NCBI RefSeq assembly: GCF_000250675.2
Contig: NC_018681.1
Span: 5,146,001-5,210,000 of the forward strand
Length of the DNA: 64,000 nt
Source of the DNA: Nocardia brasiliensis ATCC 700358
Lineage (GTDB): Bacteria; Actinomycetota; Actinomycetes; Mycobacteriales; Mycobacteriaceae
Reading direction: 5' to 3'
Part shown: positions 58,766-64,000 of the stretch, piece after piece
Layout of the letters: the number at the start of each line of letters is the position of its first letter
How positions within the stretch are numbered: the stretch's first letter is position 1
The notes under the pieces: generated by a model
Databases searched by the model: none
What the model saw: the letters and a program-made list of their open reading frames with translations, nothing else
What the model was told of the DNA's origin: nothing
Made by a program: the position numbers and the translations under genes

Positions 58766-59755
58766 TCACGGCCCGTCTCGCGTCAGCCGGGCCCACAGCG
58801 CGGGGCCGTCCGATTCGGTCGCGACGCGGCCGGTGCCGAACAGGATCGCCGCGAGGTCGTTGAGCACCCACAGGTGATTCAGCGGACCGACGCCGAACCA
58901 GGCGGAGAAGTCCACCTCCCCGGTCACCGCGGCCGAGGTGTCCAGCAACGGATTCCGCAGTGGTGAGATCGCCCCGGCGGAGATCGAGCCGACGAACGCG
59001 ATGATGATCTGCGCGGCCTGCTCGTCGAGTTTCTCCGGCGAAACCCGTTCGTATCCCCACTGGTTGCCCTTCGACGCGTGCGACGGCGGGCGCGTCAAGC
59101 CGAGGCCGGTGAGGATCGGGCCGAAGCCGCGCGCGTTGCCGTAGCGGCAGTAGGAGTCCGCGCCGCAGGCCGACAACGCCGAGACGGACGCGCCCGCGAA
59201 CTCCGAGTCCCGGATGCGCTGCGCCAGCTCGTGTTCCGCCGTGTCGAGGCGTCGTGTCACCGCCCGCGCCTGTTCCTGATGGCCGGTCACAGCGCCCAAC
59301 GTGTCGAGTTCATCTGCCAGAAAAGGCAATTCGGGCAGCAGCACAACGGGGGCGATGGCGCCGAGCTTCGGCACGATTTCGTCGCTCCCGGTGCGCGGTA
59401 GGCCGACGATGAGATCCGGTTCAGCCGCGGCGATCAGCTCAGCATTGCCGGGCTCGATCAGTTCGACCCCGGCTTGTTCCAGGATCGAATAGGCGGCTGC
59501 GACGAAAGGATCGGTGGCGTACGCGTATTTTCCCGCGTGGACTGGAACCACGCCCAGGGCCAGGAGATTCACCGCGGTCTGATAGTCCAACGCCAAGATT
59601 CCGGTATCGGTGACAGGCACAGTGGTTTCGCCGTTCGCCGTTGCCACCGTGACCGTTTCGGCCGCCGGTCCGGACCCGGGCGGCGCGGCGGTGGCGCAGG
59701 CGGCGAACGGCACGACCGAGGCGAGCAGCATGGCGAGCAGGCGCGGGCGCGTCAT
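58766..59755 (-). CDS. Siderophore-type ABC transporter substrate-binding lipoprotein
   Basis: The product has 329 residues. The signal peptide ends in a lipobox (VVPFAAC). The body is a periplasmic-binding-protein fold of the FepB/FhuD class: GILALDYQTAVNLLALGVVPV, a middle stretch AAEPDLIVGLPRTG and a C-terminal LWVLNDLAAILFGTGR. These proteins capture ferric siderophores outside the membrane. The start ATG overlaps the stop of the second ABC gene (ATGA), so it is the last gene of the iron-box-controlled operon. The pairing of a binding protein with ABC-exporter-type importers is less usual and worth noting. Confidence 0.85.
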   Translation of the reverse strand: MTRPRLLAMLLASVVPFAACATAAPPGSGPAAETVTVATANGETTVPVTDTGILALDYQTAVNLLALGVVPVHAGKYAYATDPFVAAAYSILEQAGVELIEPGNAELIAAAEPDLIVGLPRTGSDEIVPKLGAIAPVVLLPELPFLADELDTLGAVTGHQEQARAVTRRLDTAEHELAQRIRDSEFAGASVSALSACGADSYCRYGNARGFGPILTGLGLTRPPSHASKGNQWGYERVSPEKLDEQAAQIIIAFVGSISAGAISPLRNPLLDTSAAVTGEVDFSAWFGVGPLNHLWVLNDLAAILFGTGRVATESDGPALWARLTRDGP

Positions 59756-61494
59756 CGGTGGCTCGCGATGCGCCAGTGCCGGGCTCGCTCGTACTGGTCA
59801 CTGAGCCTCGCGAAGGTACCGCCCGTGCGCAAGAGTTCTGCGGGCGTACCGCTTTCAACGACGCGTCCGCCGTCGAGGGCAACCACGCGATCGGCGGCGG
59901 CCAGAGTGGCGGGCCGGTGCGCGATCACGATCACGGTACGGTCAGGGTCCGCACCCAGGTTGGCGATCGCCTGCGTGATCGCGGCCTCGTTCTCCGGATC
60001 GAGCGCGGAACCGGCCTCGTCGACGAGCACGATCCGCGCCCGCTTCAGGATCGCCCTGGCGATCGCGACACGCTGCCGCTCACCGCCGGACAGTTGCGCA
60101 CCCGCCTCCCCCACGCGTGTCTGCCAGCCGTCCGGCAGGCGCTCGATCACCTCGTCCAGGCGCGCGGCGGCGGCCGCGGCGGCGAGTTCGTCCCAGGACG
60201 CCGCCGGATGCGCCAGGCGCAGGTTGTACTCGATGGTGTCGTCGAACAGGTAGACGTCCTGGAAGACGATGGCGATCTCGTCGAGCAGGGCGGCCGGATC
60301 CAGTTCGCGGACATCGGCTCCGCCCACCAGTACCTGCCCCGCGTCGACGTCGAAGAACCGGGCGATGAGCCGGGTCACCGTCGTCTTGCCCGAGCCGGAG
60401 GGGCCGACGAGCGCGGTGATGGTGCCGGGCGCGAACCGCATCGATGCCGCGTGCAACGCGGGGTCCGCACCGCCGGGATAGGTGAAATCGACTCGGATGA
60501 ACTCGATTTCGGCCGATTCGATAGTCGTCTTCGGTGCGTCGGGCACCGGCAGCGTCGGCGTGGCCAGCAACCCTTCCAGTCGGGTGATCTTGTTGGTGAG
60601 CGCGCGCAGCGCACCGATGAGGTCGATGAGATTGCCGAGCGGTTGCAAGAACCGGGCGGCCAGCACCAGTAGCGCGATCGTCTCGGCGACCGTGTTGCGC
60701 CCGCTGAGCATCAGTTCGGCCGCGAGTACCAGCACCGCGACGAATCCGGCCGCGACCACCGCCGTGTAGCCGAAGAACGGCCGACGGGCGCGTCGCATGC
60801 CCTCGCGGTAGGTCTCCCGGTGGTCCTCGAGCGCGGCCCGCATCCGGGGTGTGCCGTCGGCCTGGCCCGCGGCGCGCAGGACCGGCTGGGCCTGACCGAG
60901 TTCGATCGCCCGGCTCGCCACCGCGGTCGAGGCGCGTTCCAGCGCTATCTCGGCGTCGGCGGCGACTCGTGCGGCGTGCTGCAACGCCCATCCGGCGGCC
61001 AGCGCGATCGCACACAGCAGCAGCGCCATCCGCCAGTCCACCACGAAGGTCACCGCGACGATCGTCGCGGGCAGCAGAGTGGACGTGATGGCCGGCCCGC
61101 CGATCGTGACGGCCAGCTGTGCGGCATCGCCGACGTCCGCGGTGACCCCGCGCGCGAGCCGCGCCTTGTGCTCGGCGGTGAACCAACCCAGCGGCAGGGT
61201 ACTCACGTGACGCATCAGGCGCTTTCGCAGTTGCACGCCGAGCATGCCGCCCGCCGCGAAACCCACCGGCGTGGCCACGATGCTCAACACGGCGTAGGCG
61301 ACGGTGCCGAGCGCGCCGAGCACCAACCACGGTGTGGCCCCGGCGATATCGGGCTCGGGGCGCACCACGGCGGCCAGAATCGGCACGAGCAGGCCGAGCA
61401 GCAGACCTTGTAGTACCGCCTGCGCCGCCGTGAGCAACCACAGCCGAGCCAGCAGCCGCGGGTCCGGCCACAATCGGTACAACCGGCGGATCAT
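59752..61494 (-). CDS. ABC transporter permease/ATPase, IrtB/YbtQ-like
   Basis: The product has 580 residues. About six transmembrane helices in residues 1-310 (LWLLTAAQAVLQGLLLGLLV; TLLPATIVAVTFVVDWRMAL) are followed by an ATPase domain: Walker A VGPSGSGKTTV, ABC signature LSGGERQRVAIARAI, Walker B ARIVLVDEAGSALD and the switch His in IVIAHRP. In Walker B the usual DEATSALD is DEAGSALD. Exporter-fold half-transporters of this kind, as in mycobacterial IrtB and Yersinia YbtQ, import ferric siderophores as heterodimers. Its start overlaps the stop of the partner gene. Confidence 0.85.
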   Translation of the reverse strand: MIRRLYRLWPDPRLLARLWLLTAAQAVLQGLLLGLLVPILAAVVRPEPDIAGATPWLVLGALGTVAYAVLSIVATPVGFAAGGMLGVQLRKRLMRHVSTLPLGWFTAEHKARLARGVTADVGDAAQLAVTIGGPAITSTLLPATIVAVTFVVDWRMALLLCAIALAAGWALQHAARVAADAEIALERASTAVASRAIELGQAQPVLRAAGQADGTPRMRAALEDHRETYREGMRRARRPFFGYTAVVAAGFVAVLVLAAELMLSGRNTVAETIALLVLAARFLQPLGNLIDLIGALRALTNKITRLEGLLATPTLPVPDAPKTTIESAEIEFIRVDFTYPGGADPALHAASMRFAPGTITALVGPSGSGKTTVTRLIARFFDVDAGQVLVGGADVRELDPAALLDEIAIVFQDVYLFDDTIEYNLRLAHPAASWDELAAAAAAARLDEVIERLPDGWQTRVGEAGAQLSGGERQRVAIARAILKRARIVLVDEAGSALDPENEAAITQAIANLGADPDRTVIVIAHRPATLAAADRVVALDGGRVVESGTPAELLRTGGTFARLSDQYERARHWRIASHR

Positions 61495-63269
61495 GCGAGC
61501 ACCCCTTCCTGCGCGGCCCACATCCGCGCGTAAAGCCCACCGTGCCTGAGCAATTCGTTGTGGTCGCCGTGCTCGACCAGCCGTCCGTGGTCGAGCACGA
61601 GGATCTGGTCCGCGCCGGCGATGGTGTGCAGCCGGTGCGCGATCACGATCACCGTCTTGCCGATCGCCAAGGCGGCCAACGCATCCTGGACCGCCGCCTC
61701 GCTGTCGGGATCGAGCGCGGCCGTCGCCTCGTCCAGGACGACGATCGGGGCCTCGGACAGGATGGCGCGCGCGATCGTCAGGCGTTGGCGCTCACCGCCG
61801 GACAACCCGCCGCCGCCCGCGTCGAGCAGCGTGTCGTAGCCCTGCGGCAGGCGTTCGATCACCTCGTGCACGTGGGCCGCGGCCGCCGCCCGGCGCACCT
61901 GTGCGTCGTCGGCGTCGGGTCTGCCGATCCGGATGTTCTCCAACACGCTGTCGCGCAACAGCGTTACGTCCTGGAACACCAACGACATCGAGGCGAGCAG
62001 CTCGGCCGACGGGATCGAACGCACATCGACCCCACCGATGCGGATCAGCCCAGCCGACACATCGTAGAAGCGCGGCAGCAGGCTCGCCAGCGTCGTCTTG
62101 CCCGCACCCGAGGGCCCCACGATCGCGGTCACCCGTCCCGGCGCGCAGACGGCGCTCACGTTTTCCACCGCGTTGGTCACCCCGTCGTAAGAGAAGGTGA
62201 CGCGGTCGAACCCGACGCTGTACCCGCCCGGCGAGCGCGGCTCAGCCGGCTCGGGCAGGGGCGAACGGGCCAGCAGCCGTTCGATATTCGCCGCCCCCAT
62301 CCGCCCCTTGCGGATCCCCTGGGTAGCCGACACCGCGGGCAGGATCGAGGCGGGCAGGCCGACCGCGACGACCAGGAACGCCACCAGATCCGCGACCGGG
62401 AGCGTGCCGCGGGCGACGAAGATCAGCCCGGCGGTGGCCACCGCCGCGAGCACCGCCATCTCCGAGCCGAGCAGCCGCGACGCCGCCGAGCTGTAGCGCA
62501 CCTCGGCGACCCAGTCCGCGAAGGCCTGCGCGTACTCCTCGACGGCGGCGTCGAAGCGGCGCAGCACCTCTCCTCCGGTGCCGAACGCCTTGACCACTTG
62601 AATCCCGTCTGCGTACTCCACGCTCGCCGCGCTGATGCGTCCTTCGGCGGCGATCAGCCGGTTCACGTGAGTCGTCATCGACCGCATCGACACGCGGTAG
62701 CAGATCCCCATCACGACGAGCACGCCCAGCGCGATCAGCGCCAGGACCGGATCCACGAAGAACAGGTAGCCGGTCGCCACCACGGTCACGGTGGCCGCGG
62801 CGGTCAATTGCCCGAGCGCGTGCGCGATGACCTCGTGCATCTCTTCCAGATCGCCGGTCATCGCGCGCTTGACCCGGCCCGAACCCACGGCGCGAAACCA
62901 GCCCAGCGGTAAGGCACCCAGATGCCGCACGATCCGCACGCGCAGCTCGTGCAGTATGGCGGCGTCCGCGTAGTGGCCGAGCCGCGAGGACTGCACGAAC
63001 ATCAGCAACCACACCGCCGCGCCCGCGGCGCCGACGCCGATCCAGGCCCGGACGGCCGTGTGCGCGCCGGTCGGGTCGTCGAGCATGACCCGGGCGATCT
63101 CGGCGACGGCGAGATAGGGCACCAGACCCGCGGCAGCGCCGAGCGCCGACATGAGTCCGCAACCGATGAGATGCGGGCGCACCGGTGCCAGAAGGCGCGC
63201 CAGTGCACCGGGTTTCGCGAGCCCGGGTGGCCGGTCACCCGCCGAGGCGGTGTTGGTTGCCGTGTCCAT
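61491..63269 (-). CDS. ABC transporter permease/ATPase, IrtA/YbtP-like
   Basis: The product has 592 residues with a transmembrane domain (VRPHLIGCGLMSALGAAAGL; TVTVVATGYLFFVDPVLALI) and an ATPase domain: Walker A VGPSGAGKTTLA, signature LSGGERQRLTIARAI, Walker B IVVLDEATAALD and switch IVIAHRL. Mycobacterial IrtA has an N-terminal siderophore-interacting reductase domain; this protein lacks it and so resembles YbtP. ATG 63269 follows GGGAGGAAC. It is the first gene of a three-gene coupled operon whose promoter region has an iron box and a MerR-type spacer, so expression is expected under low iron. Import of a ferric siderophore is the most likely role. Confidence 0.85.
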   Translation of the reverse strand: MDTATNTASAGDRPPGLAKPGALARLLAPVRPHLIGCGLMSALGAAAGLVPYLAVAEIARVMLDDPTGAHTAVRAWIGVGAAGAAVWLLMFVQSSRLGHYADAAILHELRVRIVRHLGALPLGWFRAVGSGRVKRAMTGDLEEMHEVIAHALGQLTAAATVTVVATGYLFFVDPVLALIALGVLVVMGICYRVSMRSMTTHVNRLIAAEGRISAASVEYADGIQVVKAFGTGGEVLRRFDAAVEEYAQAFADWVAEVRYSSAASRLLGSEMAVLAAVATAGLIFVARGTLPVADLVAFLVVAVGLPASILPAVSATQGIRKGRMGAANIERLLARSPLPEPAEPRSPGGYSVGFDRVTFSYDGVTNAVENVSAVCAPGRVTAIVGPSGAGKTTLASLLPRFYDVSAGLIRIGGVDVRSIPSAELLASMSLVFQDVTLLRDSVLENIRIGRPDADDAQVRRAAAAAHVHEVIERLPQGYDTLLDAGGGGLSGGERQRLTIARAILSEAPIVVLDEATAALDPDSEAAVQDALAALAIGKTVIVIAHRLHTIAGADQILVLDHGRLVEHGDHNELLRHGGLYARMWAAQEGVLA

Positions 63270-63327
63270 AGGTCTGTGTTCCTCCCAGGGTCGTCGGTGG
63301 TCGGCCGACTGGCGCAGATCCGCGTGC

Positions 63328-63346
63328 CAAGGTTTGCCTAACCTGT
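63328..63346 (-). promoter_or_regulatory. Iron box (IdeR/DmdR-type) of the ABC operon
   Basis: Read on the minus strand, the 19 bases are ACAGGTTAGGCAAACCTTG, matching the consensus TTAGGTTAGGCTAACCTAA at 14-15 positions, with AGGTTAGGC and AACCT intact. It lies 59-77 bases upstream of the first ABC gene and just downstream of the putative -10, the place expected for Fe2+-IdeR repression. Confidence 0.8.
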
Positions 63347-63353
63347 TCGCCAC

Positions 63354-63384
63354 ATGGTGGAACTTGAAGTCGACTTCATGTCAA
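63354..63384 (-). promoter_or_regulatory. MerR-type promoter with 19-base spacer palindrome
   Basis: On the minus strand a perfect -35 TTGACA (63384-63379) is followed by a 19-base spacer and a weak -10 CACCAT (63359-63354). The spacer contains the perfect 14-base palindrome TGAAGTCGACTTCA (63365-63378), placed like SoxR and MerR operators between over-spaced promoter elements. It points at the ABC operon. The half-site TTGAAGTCGA also occurs at 16687-16696. Confidence 0.65.
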
Positions 63385-64000
63385 ATGAACAGATGCACAC
63401 TGCACACGGCGTCTCGATCGGCCAGGCGGCCGCCCTCTACTGCCTCGCGCCCTCGACGCTGCGCTGGTGGGAGCACCAGCAGGTGCTACCCGCGCCGCCG
63501 CGGGTCAACGGCCACCGGGTCTACACCGAGACCGAACTCCGGCGGATCGGCCTGGCGTATCTGTGCTGTGTCGTCGGCGCGATGCCGCTCGACCAGGCCG
63601 CCGTCGTCACCGGGGGCAGCCGGGATCAGCGCTGGCAGCGCACGGTGCAGCAGCACGCCGGGGTCATCGCACAGAAGATCGAGCAGTTGCGGAGCACGCA
63701 CGAGTACCTGCTGCATCTGGTCCAATGCCCGGACGACGACATCGTCGGCCAATGCCCGGACCTCGACGACGAATTGATGCGCCACACCCCGCGCGGACGG
63801 CTCGCCACTGCGGATTTCATCGCGGCCGCTCAGTCGATCCCCGCGTCCGCGACCCATACGGACTGTGACGAAAGCGGTTTGCCGCGTGACGAAAATATCG
63901 AGCGGCCGCACCCGTGTGTCGTCTGCGCGGCCCCGGTGACGCAGGCCGACCGTGGCCGGCGTCGCAAGTATTGCTCGCGTGCCTGCCGGCAGCGGCAGTA
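63381..64000 (+). CDS. MerR-family regulator with C-terminal zinc ribbon (3' end outside window)
   Basis: The frame is open to the window end; about 206 residues are visible. The helix-turn-helix is VSIGQAAALYCLAPSTLRWWEHQQVL, followed by VNGHRVYTETELRRIGLAY and a dimerisation helix (IAQKIEQLRSTHEYLLHLV) with CPDDDIVGQCPDL after it. The C-terminal extension CVVCAAPVTQADRGRRRKYC then SRACRQRQ is a four-Cys zinc-ribbon motif of the kind found in other small DNA-binding proteins. The start is uncertain: ATG 63354 lies inside the putative -10 of the divergent promoter, so I prefer 63381; 63396 is possible. It probably controls the divergent siderophore importer. Confidence 0.75.

Overview
The window is high-GC (roughly 70%) DNA with dense genes, GTG and TTG starts, ATGA start/stop overlaps and few intergenic gaps. 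A DUF3558-type lipoprotein, a mycolic-acid-type cyclopropane-synthase-like methyltransferase, IdeR-type iron boxes and an IrtAB/YbtPQ-like siderophore importer point to a mycolate-containing actinomycete, most likely Nocardia or a close relative. The genus is an inference from gene content. No rRNA, tRNA, CRISPR array, transposase or phage gene was found.

Layout. (1) 1-9.8 kb: the tail of an unknown protein, an acyl-CoA-dehydrogenase-like flavoprotein, and a translationally coupled trio (tryptophan-2,3-dioxygenase-like, kynureninase-like PLP enzyme, methyltransferase). These are followed by a CrtI-like FAD oxidoreductase, a Tat-exported flavin amine oxidase, a small peptidase-inhibitor-I36-type secreted protein and an AraC regulator. 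(2) 9.9-15.2 kb: a five-gene operon (fatty acyl-AMP ligase, CFA-synthase-like methyltransferase, stand-alone ACP, diiron acyl-ACP desaturase, acyl-CoA-oxidase-like protein) that looks like a machine for building an unusual ACP-bound acyl chain. (3) 15.3-18.4 kb: a flavin monooxygenase and a divergent MerR regulator with an iron box between them, then a DUF3558 lipoprotein. (4) 18.5-47.4 kb, minus strand: a second FAAL, an ACP-luciferase-like-monooxygenase fusion and one 8,616-residue NRPS with seven modules, one N-methyltransferase, one epimerase and a thioesterase. Together they predict a hydrophobic lipoheptapeptide. (5) 48.1-53.0 kb, divergent from the NRPS operon: a leucyl-tRNA synthetase without its CP1 editing domain, preceded by a leader with competing hairpins, and followed at once by a caspase-like/STAND-NTPase/transmembrane/ASH-like protein. 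(6) 53.0-58.7 kb: regulators and small enzymes (GlxA-type, HD, SAM methyltransferase, SGNH hydrolase, TetR, CGNR, alpha/beta hydrolase). (7) 58.8-64 kb: a coupled siderophore-type ABC importer operon under an iron box and a MerR-type promoter, and a divergent MerR regulator carrying a C-terminal zinc ribbon that runs off the window.

How it may work together (inference). One or both FAALs activate fatty acids. The first cassette desaturates, methylates and possibly oxidises an ACP-bound chain, and the ACP-LLM fusion may hydroxylate it. The starter C domain of the NRPS then acylates residue 1, and seven hydrophobic residues are added, the third N-methylated and the fourth epimerised. The tryptophan-catabolism trio could supply a kynurenine- or anthranilate-type building block. 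The editing-less LeuRS is a plausible self-resistance gene, and its pairing with a caspase-STAND protein is the least expected arrangement in the window.
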